From: Gallionellales bacterium 39-52-133
GTDB taxonomy: Bacteria > Pseudomonadota > Gammaproteobacteria > Burkholderiales > Gallionellaceae
DNA: 64,000 nucleotides
Direction of reading: 5' to 3'
Assembly (NCBI GenBank): GCA_002278935.1
Contig: NCJL01000001.1
Location: 62,001 to 126,000 of the forward strand
Positions 26,212-35,987 of the stretch are shown piece after piece; position 1 is the first letter of the stretch; each line of letters opens with the position of its first letter. The notes below the pieces were generated by a model. That model did no database searches. It had not been told where the DNA came from and was given only the letters and a program-made list of their open reading frames with translations. The position numbers and the translations under genes are program-made.

Positions 26212-26670
26212 ATGAAAAGCATCAAACAGTTACTTATCGCTCTCGTTACTTTTGGATTCATGATGGCTGGTGTATCACATTCCGCCTCGCCTGAAACACC
26301 TGCGGCGGCACCTGCCGGTGTAAAACTTGTGAGCGCAGCGCAAGTACAGGAACTTCAGGCCAAAGGCGCTGTAGTTGTGGATACCCGCAAGGCATCCGAG
26401 TTTGGTGAAGGTACAATCAAGGGTGCGATCTCCATTCCTTACGACCCTGAAAAAAGCGCCAAAGCAGCTGATTTCGACGCTACACAGGACAAATTCGATA
26501 TGGGTAAGCTTGCAGACAAGAATGCAGCAATTGTGGTGTTCTGCAATTCCGGCACTTGCTTTAAATCTTACAAAGCAGCAGTAGTACTGGCAAAAAATGG
26601 TTACAAAAATGTTAACTGGTATCGCGATGGTGTTCCTGACTGGAAAGCACGCAAGCTCCCCATGGAGTAA
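26212..26670 (+). CDS. Periplasmic rhodanese-like protein
   Basis: A 152-residue single-domain rhodanese with a signal peptide (LLIALVTFGFMMAGVSHSA). Domain features: VVVDTRKASEFGEGTIKGAISIPY, then the active-site loop VVFCNSGTCFKSYKAA with the catalytic-type Cys, and YKNVNWYRDGVPDWKA at the end. The loop has a second Cys three residues later. Such proteins handle sulfane sulfur or act in periplasmic redox reactions. AGGAG lies 9 nt before ATG 26212. Confidence 0.88.
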   Translation: MKSIKQLLIALVTFGFMMAGVSHSASPETPAAAPAGVKLVSAAQVQELQAKGAVVVDTRKASEFGEGTIKGAISIPYDPEKSAKAADFDATQDKFDMGKLADKNAAIVVFCNSGTCFKSYKAAVVLAKNGYKNVNWYRDGVPDWKARKLPME

Positions 26671-26697
26671 TACACTCTCGCAGCCCTCGCACCGTGC

Positions 26698-28332
26698 TTA
26701 GTTTGCCAGCTTGAACTGGCCGACCAGCCTCTGCAACTCGGCTGCGGTTAGCGCCATATTTCCCGCCTCTTTCCCCACATTATGAATACTGACCGTATTT
26801 TCTTCGGTCAGTGTTGAAATAGCTTCCATATTGCTGGCAATTTCCTCACTGGCTGAGGATTGCTCCCTGGTTGCAGAGGCAATCTGGTTGGCGAGGCTGG
26901 TTACTTGCACAGCAGCTTCGCTAATCTGGTTCAGCGTTTTATTGGTCGAACTGCTATAGCTGGCGCTTGCCTCAACTTCACGCTTGACGTCTTCCATTGC
27001 CTGTACCGAGGAACCGGTTTTGCTGTGTATGGTCTCCACCATGCCGGTAATATCGGACGTGCTCAATGTGGTGCGTTCCGCGAGTTTTCTGACCTCATCG
27101 GCCACTACCGCAAAGCCTCGTCCCTGTTCACCGGCACGCGCAGCTTCGATCGCTGCATTCAGTGCAAGGAGGTTGGTCTGGTCGGCAATATCCTTGATGA
27201 CCTTGGTAATTTCACTGATTTTGCCTATGGTATGGCTCAGTTCTGTAATAACCACACTTGAAGATTCAACTGAATTGACCGTTTTGCGCGTGGCTTCCTG
27301 GCTTTTAACCATATTGTCACGTCCTTCGCGGGCGATAACTTCCGTTTGGTTTGATGCAGAGGCTACATTGTTTGCGCCGGAGGATATTTCACTTACCGAT
27401 ACGCTCATTTCTTCCATTGCGGCGCTTACCTGCATCACCCGATCTGATTGCACATCGGCGCGTTGGGATACTTTTTCTGTTTCTCTGGAAAGGCCTGATG
27501 AAGAAGCGGCAAGATCGTCTGCTGCATGTTTGACACTGCTGATCATCTGGTTCAATTTTGACACGGTCTGATTAATAGAGACCGCCATGGCACCCAGCTC
27601 ATCATGCTGTTCAACTTTTGCAATAATACTCAGGTTGCCGGTTGATATCTCCATCAGCGCCAGGTTGAGGCTGTGAATATTGCGGTTGATTACATATACC
27701 AGCCTGAAGGCAAATGCCAGCAGTACTGCCATGCCAGCTGCCATTACTACCAGCGAAAGGACCGTTAATTTTCTACCCAATTCGCTGCTCCTTTCATAGG
27801 TCAGCTTTACAGCAGCTTCCTGGGCGGGGATCAACTGTGCGATGGGTTTAAGCAAATTGCGGTTGATAAGCGGCCACTCTTCCTGCAACGGGGCAAGGAG
27901 CGCATCCTTGTTGTTCGACGCATATATGCCATCCAGTTTAAGGAAAAATGCGTCAATCGATGTAACTTGCGTGTCAATTTTATCGACAAGATCCCGATTG
28001 TCCTTGTCCAGCTGAACATGCTCGAGCTTGCCTTTGAATTCGGCCCATATCTGTGGAACCCTTGCTCTTGCTTCCGTGAGTTGGTCTCTTGAGCCCTTGA
28101 TCGACATCTGGTCAAGCGGTACCGCCACCATTCTGAAACGTACTTCTTTGAGCACACTGTCCATTTCTTGCAACAGTGCGAGGGGTTGAACATTTTTTTC
28201 ATAAACTTCTGCCAGTGCAGATGAACCCTGGCGGATTGAATAAATATTCATGCCTGCCAGCACCAGAATAATGACAACAGCCAGGATTGTGCTGCTTAAA
28301 AGTTTAACTTTGATACTCAAGCTGTTTAGCAT
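26698..28332 (-). CDS. Methyl-accepting chemotaxis protein
   Basis: A chemoreceptor of about 544 residues. Two membrane segments (about 12-32 and 188-210) bracket a periplasmic four-helix-bundle sensor domain ([20 protein letters not shown]). A HAMP domain ([20 protein letters not shown]) and the signalling hairpin follow, with the tip [51 protein letters not shown] in conserved form. No C-terminal CheR-docking pentapeptide. GAGG lies 7 nt before the ATG at 28332 (an ATG at 28338 is possible). Ligand unknown. Confidence 0.93.
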   Translation of the reverse strand: MLNSLSIKVKLLSSTILAVVIILVLAGMNIYSIRQGSSALAEVYEKNVQPLALLQEMDSVLKEVRFRMVAVPLDQMSIKGSRDQLTEARARVPQIWAEFKGKLEHVQLDKDNRDLVDKIDTQVTSIDAFFLKLDGIYASNNKDALLAPLQEEWPLINRNLLKPIAQLIPAQEAAVKLTYERSSELGRKLTVLSLVVMAAGMAVLLAFAFRLVYVINRNIHSLNLALMEISTGNLSIIAKVEQHDELGAMAVSINQTVSKLNQMISSVKHAADDLAASSSGLSRETEKVSQRADVQSDRVMQVSAAMEEMSVSVSEISSGANNVASASNQTEVIAREGRDNMVKSQEATRKTVNSVESSSVVITELSHTIGKISEITKVIKDIADQTNLLALNAAIEAARAGEQGRGFAVVADEVRKLAERTTLSTSDITGMVETIHSKTGSSVQAMEDVKREVEASASYSSSTNKTLNQISEAAVQVTSLANQIASATREQSSASEEIASNMEAISTLTEENTVSIHNVGKEAGNMALTAAELQRLVGQFKLAN

Positions 28333-28637
28333 GTTCATACCCTCGGAACGTATTTTCTATTTTTAAAATTTTGTCACAATGGCGAAAGTTGAGAGCCAAA
28401 GATTGTCATTTCAAGGCTGTGACAGATTGGCACAAAATTTGAGCAGGTTGTTATGCTTATCACTTCGCTGAGTCTTTATATCGGCTGTACTTGCATAAAC
28501 TTTAGATCGCTATGCGGGCAAATTAAACAGGTGACGCCGCTTCGAACTGTCCTGGCATTATCTGGAGTAATCTCAACGATAATGAAGGTACCATTTTCCA
28601 ATAATGCTGGTTGTGTAGAAAAGATGGCAAAAAACGG
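28333..28637. other. Intergenic region, no gene seen
   Basis: About 305 bp between the chemoreceptor start and the pap stop, both on the minus strand. It should contain the chemoreceptor promoter. I saw no convincing hairpin terminator; poly-T and poly-A runs occur near 28622-28655. Confidence 0.35.
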
Positions 28638-30125
28638 CTATTTTTGTTTTTTTAACGCGGCCTCAACGCGCTGGCATAATGTTTTGAGTATTTTGATGCG
28701 TGCAAAATTTTTGTCGTTGCCTTCCACCAGTACCCATGGTGCGATATCCGTGCTGGTCCGGTCTACCATGTCGCACACGGCATGTTCGTATTCATCCCAC
28801 TTGTCGCGGTTGCGCCAGTCATCATCGGTAATTTTGAAGCGTTTAAAGCCGATTTCCTTGCGTGCCTTGAAGCGCCGTAATTGCTCATCTTGGGTAATCG
28901 CAAGCCAGAATTTCACCACCACGGCGTTGTTGACCACCAGCTGTTCTTCAAAATCGTTAATTTCGCTATAGGCGCGCATCCAGTCCTGCTCGGGACAGAA
29001 TTTTTCCACACGCTCAACGAGTACCCGTCCATACCAGGAGCGGTCGAAAATGGTGACGCCGCCTTTGCGCGGAATGTGGCGCCAGAAACGCCAAAGATAA
29101 GGCTGGGCGCGTTCTTCATCGGTGGGTGCCGCGACTGGAATAATCTGGTAATGACGTGCATCAAGCGCTGCCGTGATGCGGCGGATGGCCCCGCCTTTCC
29201 CGCCGGCATCCGAGCCTTCGAAGACTGCAATGAGTGAAATTTTGCTGAACTTTGGGTCACGCATCAGCAGGTTCAGTTTGCCCTGGTATTTTTCGAGTGC
29301 GCTGTCGAAAGTTTTTTTTGCAAGCTTTTGGGACATGTCGAGTTTGTCGAATACATCCAGCCGGTCGAGGGGGGCCTGCAGTGGTGCAACGTTAAGATGC
29401 GGTTGCGGCGGCGGCAGATCGAGCCGTTTGCGCAGTGCTTCAAGCAGTATCTTGCCGACAGTCAGGCCGCGATAGTACGCATCAGTGCCTTCAACCACGG
29501 TCCACGGTGCTTCGGCCGTGCTGGTTTCACGCAGGGTGTGCTCGGAAACTTTGCGAAATTTGTCATACAGATGGAAATGTTCCCAGTCGGTATCCGTCAC
29601 GCGCCAGCGGGTTTTGGGATTTTTCTCCAGAGACTTCAGGCGCTTTTTCTGCACCTCTTTGGATAAGTGAAACCAGAATTTGATGATGAGCGCGCCTTCA
29701 GCGGTGAGCATTTTTTCAAAATGGTTGATTCGTTCTATGCTCTGCGCAAGCTGGCTGGCTTTGCTTTTACCCAAAACGCGCTGAATGATGGGGGCGGTAT
29801 ACCAGGAGCCAAAAAACACGCCGACCTTACCCTTGGGCGGCAGCGCGCGCCAGTAGCGCCACATGGACGGACGCTCGCGTTCCTCATCCGTTGGTGTGCC
29901 CATGGCATGCACCTGTATGAAGCGCGGGTCCATCCACTCGTTGAGCAAATTCACGGTTTCGCCCTTGCCTGCACCGTCCACACCACCGATCAGAATAATG
30001 ACGGGAAAAGTCGCGCTCTGCGCCAGATCAAACTGGGCGTCCAGCAGAGCGACACGCAATGGGGGTACTTCAGTATCGTAGACGGCCTTGTTTATGCGGT
30101 GACCGAGTTCTGCAGATTCAAACAT
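28638..30125 (-). CDS. pap: Polyphosphate:AMP phosphotransferase (two-domain PPK2)
   Basis: A 495-residue protein made of two fused PPK2 domains, which transfers phosphate from polyphosphate to nucleoside monophosphates (class II, AMP to ADP). The first domain has the Walker A-like VDGAGKGETVNLL and DEERERPSMWRYWRALP; the second has FEGSDAGGKGGAIRRI, TDEERAQPYLWRFWRHIPR and FDRSWYGRVLVERVE. Active-site residues look complete in the second domain; the first lacks the DRSWY form (FGSWYTAPI), as expected when one half is regulatory. Part of a polyphosphate locus with ppk and ppx. Confidence 0.93.
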   Translation of the reverse strand: MFESAELGHRINKAVYDTEVPPLRVALLDAQFDLAQSATFPVIILIGGVDGAGKGETVNLLNEWMDPRFIQVHAMGTPTDEERERPSMWRYWRALPPKGKVGVFFGSWYTAPIIQRVLGKSKASQLAQSIERINHFEKMLTAEGALIIKFWFHLSKEVQKKRLKSLEKNPKTRWRVTDTDWEHFHLYDKFRKVSEHTLRETSTAEAPWTVVEGTDAYYRGLTVGKILLEALRKRLDLPPPQPHLNVAPLQAPLDRLDVFDKLDMSQKLAKKTFDSALEKYQGKLNLLMRDPKFSKISLIAVFEGSDAGGKGGAIRRITAALDARHYQIIPVAAPTDEERAQPYLWRFWRHIPRKGGVTIFDRSWYGRVLVERVEKFCPEQDWMRAYSEINDFEEQLVVNNAVVVKFWLAITQDEQLRRFKARKEIGFKRFKITDDDWRNRDKWDEYEHAVCDMVDRTSTDIAPWVLVEGNDKNFARIKILKTLCQRVEAALKKQK

Positions 30126-30145
30126 GACATCCTCCAGATGTATAT

Positions 30146-30592
30146 TCAGACAAGATCGGGCGCCATCACCAGCCGCAGCGTGGCCTGTTCACCCTCGTCG
30201 CGGTTCGTCAGCCACCAGATGGCACCCTTTTTAACGCTGAAGCCAATATTGCTATCGCACAGAAGCTGGGCTGCCGTCATGCCCAGCACCGGCTGGTGGC
30301 CGACGATCAGCACCGTGCCCTCGCCATCGGGCCAGCTGGCGGCATTCAGTATCGCCTGAACGCTGCAATTGGGCGCGATGGATTTTTCGGTATGGAAATA
30401 TTTTCCCAGCGCTTGCGCTGTCTGCTGCGCGCGTTTGGCCGGGCTCACCATGATGCGCGTGTCGGACGGCAGGCGTTGGCGTAAAAATTCGGCCATGCGC
30501 TGCGCCTGTTTCAGGCCTTTTTCGGTAAGCGGGCGCTCGCTGTCAGGCACGCTGTCGGCAGCATCGGCATGGCGCCAGAGTATCAGTTCCAT
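30146..30592 (-). CDS. sixA: Phosphohistidine phosphatase SixA
   Basis: A 148-residue histidine phosphatase with the RHG-like motif LILWRHADAADS near the N-terminus, VSPAKRAQQTAQAL, and the second catalytic His in VLIVGHQPVLG. In E. coli SixA dephosphorylates phosphohistidine of the nitrogen PTS; whether this one acts on the PTS proteins at 14.4-16.9 kb is speculation. I chose ATG 30592 (AAGGAG 6 nt upstream). The much longer open frame runs antisense through the next gene and is not real. Confidence 0.9.
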   Translation of the reverse strand: MELILWRHADAADSVPDSERPLTEKGLKQAQRMAEFLRQRLPSDTRIMVSPAKRAQQTAQALGKYFHTEKSIAPNCSVQAILNAASWPDGEGTVLIVGHQPVLGMTAAQLLCDSNIGFSVKKGAIWWLTNRDEGEQATLRLVMAPDLV

Positions 30593-30677
30593 CATTTTCT
30601 CCTTGGAAATATTACAATTCTGTAGAAACAATATACCGGATATACTGTTTTTCCATATTACAAAACGGTGAGCATAA

Positions 30678-31109
30678 ATGTCTGACAAAATTGTAAAAGC
30701 AGCAGCGACTGTAAAGCCGCCAATCAAAAAAGTGACGGCGGCTCGTGCAACAGCCGTAAAGAAAGCCCCGGCTACCAAGGCGCGCGCACCTGTCAAAGCC
30801 GTTGCAGGCAAAACACCAGCCGAAAAAAAAGTGCTTGAGAAAAAGCCGAAGAAAGCAGGGAAGTCAGGCAACAAGATAAAGGTGGTACGCGACAGCTTCA
30901 CCATGCCGCAAAGCGACTACTCAAAAATTGGCGAACTCAAACAGTTGTGCGTGCAAAACGGTATGCATGTGAAGAAAAGTGAATTGTTGCGGGCCGGACT
31001 GCACGCACTGGGCAAGCTGGGTATCGGCCAGTTAAAGACAGCGTTAAGCGCTCTGGAAGCCATCAAGACCGGACGGCCGAAAAAAAATGGAAATATTGCA
31101 AGTGATTGA
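30678..31109 (+). CDS. Lys/Ala-rich DNA-binding-like protein
   Basis: A 143-residue very basic protein. Residues 1-65 are a low-complexity K/A/P/T tail like histone H1 or AlgP (KKAPATKARAPVKAVAGKTP). Residues 68-125 form a compact domain (DSFTMPQSDYSKIGELKQ, then KKSELLRAGLHALGKL) that looks like a ribbon-helix-helix fold, one strand followed by two helices; this is an inference. It is divergent from sixA and convergent with ppk, in the middle of a polyphosphate locus. It could be a nucleoid protein that binds DNA or polyphosphate. No exact family named. Confidence 0.75.
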   Translation: MSDKIVKAAATVKPPIKKVTAARATAVKKAPATKARAPVKAVAGKTPAEKKVLEKKPKKAGKSGNKIKVVRDSFTMPQSDYSKIGELKQLCVQNGMHVKKSELLRAGLHALGKLGIGQLKTALSALEAIKTGRPKKNGNIASD

Positions 31110-31130
31110 TTAAAGATCATATTTGGCAAT

Positions 31131-31155
31131 ATATTCAATATAATCAAAGACTTAC
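31131..31155 (+). repeat. Dispersed AT-rich motif, copy 5
   Basis: TTCAATATAATCAAAGACTT, 21 bp after the Lys/Ala-rich gene stop, between convergent genes. Confidence 0.78.
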
Positions 31156-31199
31156 GGTTTATTCGTCAGAGTGGCATATCGGGGGCGACTGACGCAAGT

Positions 31200-33419
31200 T
31201 CATTGCGTTGCAGTGTCGTCACTTTTGACCGGCAGTTTGCTCAGTTCCTGCAACAGTAACTGCTGCGCCGCCTTGGGCGCATTGCGGCGTGAACTGTTCA
31301 GTTTGTAGTGGCCGTCGGCATCCATCACCCAGGCTTGCTGGTTATCCTGCAGATAGGCTTTCAGTCCTTCGTCGAGCACACGTTTTTTCAGCTTCTTGTC
31401 GAGTATGGGAAAACACACTTCGATGCGGCGGAAGAAGTTTCTGTCCATCCAGTCTGCGCTGGACAGGTACACATCATTGGCAAGGTTATTGCGGAAATAG
31501 AAAATACGCGTGTGTTCAAGGAAACGGCCTATGATGGAACGCACGCTGATGTTTTCAGACAGACCCTTCACGCCGGGACGCAATGCGCAGACCCCGCGCA
31601 CGATCAGCTCGATCTTCACCCCCGCCTGCGATGCTTCGTACAGTGCCATGATAATTTCGGGCTCCAGCAACGAATTCATTTTGGCCATGATGTGCGCAGG
31701 CTGTCCCTCTTTGGCCATTTTTGATTCATGCTGAATGGCTTGCAGCACCTGGCTGTGCATGGAGAAGGGAGATTGCCACAAGTGATGCAGCTTGCCCGCC
31801 TTGCCGAGGCTGGTGAGCTGCACGAATACTTCGTTCACATCGGCACAGATTTCCTCGTTGCAGGTAAACAGGCCAAAGTCGGTGTACAGGCGCGCAGTGC
31901 GCGGGTGGTAATTGCCGGTGCCGAGATGCACATAACGGCGCAGTTTGCCGTCTTCACGGCGCACTACCATCAGCATTTTTGCGTGGGTCTTGTGACCCAC
32001 CACGCCATACACCACATGCGCGCCCACCTCTTCAAGACGGCTCGCCCAACTGATATTGGCTTCTTCATCAAAGCGTGCAAGCAACTCCACCACCACGGTA
32101 ACTTCCTTGCCCATGCTGGCCGCCACGATCAGCGCATCCATTAATGCAGAGTCCACACCGGTGCGGTAAACCGTCTGCTTGATGGCCACCACGGCAGGAT
32201 CGGTTGCGGCCTGGCTAATAAAGTCGATAACCGGTTTGAATGACTGAAACGGATGGTGCAGCAGGATGTCGCTCTTGCGGATTACTTTGAACATGTCCGC
32301 GCCCTTTTTCTGCAATACACTTGGTACACCGGGTACAAAAGGGGGGAACTTGAGGTCGTCACGCGCCACCATGTCGGGAATGCCCATCAGGCGTACCAGG
32401 TTGACGGGGCCGTTGACGCGATAGAGATCGTCGGGTGTCAGTTCAAATTGCTGCAGCAGAAATTCTGCCATGGAGGCCGAGCAATTGTCGGTGACTTCCA
32501 GGCGCACTGCATTGCCAAAATGGCGCTGCGGCAATTCGCCCTGCAACTTGGTGCGCAGGTTTTTGACCTCTTCATCATCCACAAACAGATTGCTGTTGCG
32601 CGTCACGCGGAACTGGTGGCAACTCAATACTTCCATGCCGCCGAACAGCTCGCCGACATGCGCATGCAATATGGAAGACAGAAACACAAAGCCGAATTCA
32701 CAACCGCTGATTTCAGGCGGCAGCAGAATCGTGCGCGGTAATACCCGGGGCGCCTGCACGATGGCGCGCGCGGTGTTGCGCCCAAAAGCATCCTTGCCCT
32801 GCAGTTCGACACTGAAATTCAGGCTTTTGTTGAGCACGCGCGGAAAAGGATGGGCAGGATCAAGCCCGATGGGCGTAAGCACCGGCATGACTTCCTGAAA
32901 AAAATAATTTTTGATCCATGCACGTTGCGTATCGTTCCAGCTGGTGCGCCGCAGAAAATCAATACCGCAGGTTTTAAGCGCGGGCAAAATCTCGTCATTC
33001 AGCACTTGATATTGGCGTTCGACAATCATGTGTGCCTGCTCGGAAACGCGCTTCAACACATGTTTGGCATCCAGCCCGTCGGCGCCTGCTGCGACGCCCG
33101 CCAGCCCAAGCTGTTCCTTGAGTCCGGCAACGCGGATTTCGAAGAATTCATCGAGATTACTACTGACGATACACAGGTATTTCAGCCGTTCAAGCAGGGG
33201 TACACGCTGGTCCTCTGCCTGTGCCAGAACGCGACGGTTGAATTCCAGCAGCTCGATTTCACGGTTGAGAAAATGCTGCGAGGGAAATTTTTTGTTCATA
33301 GGTTTGGCAGCGGCAATGGGAGTGAAAGGCAGAATATTTCCGCTAGCCGGGTCAGGCTGCTGCAAGGAGTGTTTGTCCTCTGCATCAAACGTTTCGGTCT
33401 TCTCATCTGCATTAACCAT
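31200..33419 (-). CDS. ppk: Polyphosphate kinase 1
   Basis: A 739-residue enzyme that builds polyphosphate from ATP. Domains: N-terminal helical (FLNREIELLEFNRRVLAQA), head (LDEFFEIRVAGLKEQ), and two C-terminal phospholipase D-like domains with the autophosphorylated His in VGHKTHAKMLMVVRRE and GVCALRPGVKGLSENI, RIEVCFPILD near the end. The N-terminus is uncertain: MVNADE at 33419 is my choice, MNKKF at 33299 would still leave the whole enzyme, and neither has a good ribosome site. Divergent from ppx. Confidence 0.93.
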   Translation of the reverse strand: MVNADEKTETFDAEDKHSLQQPDPASGNILPFTPIAAAKPMNKKFPSQHFLNREIELLEFNRRVLAQAEDQRVPLLERLKYLCIVSSNLDEFFEIRVAGLKEQLGLAGVAAGADGLDAKHVLKRVSEQAHMIVERQYQVLNDEILPALKTCGIDFLRRTSWNDTQRAWIKNYFFQEVMPVLTPIGLDPAHPFPRVLNKSLNFSVELQGKDAFGRNTARAIVQAPRVLPRTILLPPEISGCEFGFVFLSSILHAHVGELFGGMEVLSCHQFRVTRNSNLFVDDEEVKNLRTKLQGELPQRHFGNAVRLEVTDNCSASMAEFLLQQFELTPDDLYRVNGPVNLVRLMGIPDMVARDDLKFPPFVPGVPSVLQKKGADMFKVIRKSDILLHHPFQSFKPVIDFISQAATDPAVVAIKQTVYRTGVDSALMDALIVAASMGKEVTVVVELLARFDEEANISWASRLEEVGAHVVYGVVGHKTHAKMLMVVRREDGKLRRYVHLGTGNYHPRTARLYTDFGLFTCNEEICADVNEVFVQLTSLGKAGKLHHLWQSPFSMHSQVLQAIQHESKMAKEGQPAHIMAKMNSLLEPEIIMALYEASQAGVKIELIVRGVCALRPGVKGLSENISVRSIIGRFLEHTRIFYFRNNLANDVYLSSADWMDRNFFRRIEVCFPILDKKLKKRVLDEGLKAYLQDNQQAWVMDADGHYKLNSSRRNAPKAAQQLLLQELSKLPVKSDDTATQ

Positions 33420-33585
33420 CCCGGCATTATGAGAACAAATTATTACATTTTTATGAATGGCCTGGTGACAGATCTTATAGGTGAGCATGCCAAAACATGT
33501 CAGAATATGACGTCTAAACGATCAAAGGCAAAAGACGCAAGAGCCCTCGCTGAGGAATCGGGCGGTTTGCCGCATAGGGTACACA

Positions 33586-35076
33586 GTGAAAGAATATTCC
33601 ACCGTCGCAGCAGTCGACCTCGGCTCCAACAGCTTCAGGCTGCAAGTGGCAAGGGTAGTGGATGAGCAAATCTATCCGCTGGATTCGCTCAAGGAAACGG
33701 TGCGTCTGGGTGCCGGGCTGGGCGAGGATAAAATTCTCGATCAGGATACCTGCAACCGCGCACTGGCTTGCCTTAACCGCTTTGGCGAACGTCTGCGCGG
33801 CTTGCCTCGCGATGCGGTGCGCGTCGTAGGCACCAATACCTTTCGCGTTGCCAAGAATGCACAGGAATTTTTGCAGCAGGCCGAGGCTGCACTTGGCTTT
33901 CCAATAGAAATCATTGCCGGTCGTGAGGAAGCTCGCCTGATTTATCTGGGTGTTTCACACGGACTGCCGCCTTCAATGGACAAACGTCTGGTGGTGGATA
34001 TTGGTGGTGGCTCGACCGAGTTTATTATCGGTACAGGCTTGAAACCGCAGAAGATGGAAAGCCTGTATATGGGTTGTGTCAGCTACAGCCAGCGTTTCTT
34101 TGCCAACGGGAAAATCACCAAAAATGCGTTGCAGCAGGCGGAGCTTGCCGCGCGTGCGGAGCTTCAGTCTATCAGTGTCGAATTTTCAGCCGCCCACTGG
34201 CAACATGCGATAGGCTCTTCCGGAACCGCCAAAGCGCTGGCCGAGATCTTGCAGATAAACGACTTTAGCGACAGCGGTATTACCCATGCTGGTCTGGCCA
34301 GGCTGCGCGAGGTCATGCTCAGGGCGGGCGATACCAGCAAGCTGCAGCTGGAGGGCTTGCGCGCCGATCGTCTTCCCGTTCTGGGTGGCGGTTTTGCGAT
34401 TATGGCGGCGATCTTTTCCGAGCTGGATATAGGCACAATGAACGTGAGCGACAGCGCGTTGCGCGAAGGTGTGCTGTATGACCTGCTGGGGCGCTTCCAC
34501 CGTTACGACATGCGCGAAACAACGGTGAACCAGTTTATGCGTCGCTACCATGTCGATCCTGCGCAAGCCGGCCATGTTGAAAATCTCGGCATTGACCTGC
34601 TACGGCAGCTGGCCGCTTTGCAGTCACTCGATCTGGATAGCGCCATCCAGCGCTTGTCATGGGCTGCGCGACTGCATGAGATCGGGCTCTCCATTGCGCA
34701 TAGCGGCTTCCACAAACATTCCGCCTACATTCTCGAACATGCGGACATGCCCGGCTTCTCCAAAAAAGACCAGGCCAGTCTGGCACGTCTGGTACTCGCC
34801 CAGCGCGGTTCGCTCAACAAGGCCGCTCAACTTGTACCGGATAGCGTACTTTGGGCGCAGATTCTTGCGTTGCGTCTGGCGGTGTTGTTTTATCGCAGCC
34901 GCACGGATTTTGTGTTGCCGGAGATCAAATTGAAGTGGCATGGCTCCAGCTTTGGGCTGGGCTTGAGCAGCGACTGGCTCAGCCGCAATCCGCTTACCGA
35001 AACCGCGCTGGAAAATGAAGCAAAGGAATGGAAAAGCGCGGGTATGAGACTGGAAATATCCACCACCTTATCCTGA
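33586..35076 (+). CDS. ppx: Exopolyphosphatase Ppx/GppA family
   Basis: A 496-residue ASKHA-fold phosphatase that removes terminal phosphates from polyphosphate (Ppx) or from pppGpp (GppA). Motifs: AAVDLGSNSFRLQVARV at the N-terminus, the catalytic Glu region IAGREEARLIYLGVSHGL, VVDIGGGSTEF and, in the C-terminal HD-like half, RLSWAARLHEIGLSIAHSG. GTG start at 33586 with AGGG upstream. Divergent from ppk, which favours polyphosphate as substrate. Confidence 0.92.
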   Translation: MKEYSTVAAVDLGSNSFRLQVARVVDEQIYPLDSLKETVRLGAGLGEDKILDQDTCNRALACLNRFGERLRGLPRDAVRVVGTNTFRVAKNAQEFLQQAEAALGFPIEIIAGREEARLIYLGVSHGLPPSMDKRLVVDIGGGSTEFIIGTGLKPQKMESLYMGCVSYSQRFFANGKITKNALQQAELAARAELQSISVEFSAAHWQHAIGSSGTAKALAEILQINDFSDSGITHAGLARLREVMLRAGDTSKLQLEGLRADRLPVLGGGFAIMAAIFSELDIGTMNVSDSALREGVLYDLLGRFHRYDMRETTVNQFMRRYHVDPAQAGHVENLGIDLLRQLAALQSLDLDSAIQRLSWAARLHEIGLSIAHSGFHKHSAYILEHADMPGFSKKDQASLARLVLAQRGSLNKAAQLVPDSVLWAQILALRLAVLFYRSRTDFVLPEIKLKWHGSSFGLGLSSDWLSRNPLTETALENEAKEWKSAGMRLEISTTLS

Positions 35077-35199
35077 GGTATGTCCGTGTTTCCCAGGGCT
35101 GCCGCTGGATGGTTCTTCAATTAAATAATAGAGCTATTCACCCAGGCGATAGCCATAGTCAAAATCGATGATTTTCTTCAGACTGTTTTTTTCTGGTAT

Positions 35200-35877
35200 A
35201 TGACGATGAATAAGCCCATGCACATTGAAATAATCTCCGATGTATCCTGTCCCTGGTGCATCATCGGCTACAAGTCTTTATCGCTGGCGCTCAACAGGCT
35301 GTCACCGCAAATTAACGCGCATATCGCGTGGAAACCGTTTGAGCTGAATCCTGGAATGCCGGCTGAAGGGCAACATCTGGGTGAGCATCTGCATGAAAAA
35401 TATGGCTCTTCACAGGCGGATATCGAGCAAACCAGAAGCATGATCACCGCGCGTGGTGCGGCGCTGGGTTTCCCGTTTAATTTTAAGGATGATGGGCGCA
35501 TCTACAATACCTTTAATGCGCACCGGCTGCTCTACTGGGCACGGCAGTTCGACAGACAGACCGAATTAAAGCTTGCCCTTTTTGGCCTTTATTTTACCGA
35601 GGGTGGCAATCCGGGCAATGTGGACGAGCTGCTGCAAGCCGCGACAAAGGCCGGACTGCCGCCGGACGAAGCGAGAAAAATACTCGAATCTGAGCGGTTT
35701 GGAGCAGAGGTTCGCGCAGAAGAAGCCAAATATCAGGCCATGGGGATTAATATGGTGCCGACCTTTATCATCAATGAAAAATACAGGATTACCGGCGGCA
35801 TGCCGGTAGATGAATTTGTTGCAAAGCTGGAACAGCTTGTTGCCGGGGAGATTACCGGAGAAGCGGGAACAAAATAA
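35200..35877 (+). CDS. DsbA-family FrnE-like oxidoreductase
   Basis: A 225-residue cytoplasmic (no signal peptide) thioredoxin-fold protein of the FrnE/DsbA group. The redox motif is SCPWCIIG near residues 17-24; the helical insertion and the GINMVPTFIINEKYRITGG cis-proline region are typical. FrnE proteins are disulfide isomerases linked to stress resistance. The start may be ATG 35200 or ATG 35206. It stands ahead of the copper operon but is separated by about 110 bp. Confidence 0.87.
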   Translation: MTMNKPMHIEIISDVSCPWCIIGYKSLSLALNRLSPQINAHIAWKPFELNPGMPAEGQHLGEHLHEKYGSSQADIEQTRSMITARGAALGFPFNFKDDGRIYNTFNAHRLLYWARQFDRQTELKLALFGLYFTEGGNPGNVDELLQAATKAGLPPDEARKILESERFGAEVRAEEAKYQAMGINMVPTFIINEKYRITGGMPVDEFVAKLEQLVAGEITGEAGTK

Positions 35878-35987
35878 AAATACCCTGTGAATCAACGGTC
35901 GAGTGAATTTCCTGCTGGCAAAAGGGAACCTAATCGGATAAAGTTAAACCAACACTTCAAGTTTGCTCGCTGCTTCAATACACCACA

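Noticed and set aside
30593..30904. N-terminal extension of sixA
   Set aside because: The extension is antisense to the Lys/Ala-rich gene, and the family starts at MELILWRH with a ribosome site just upstream.
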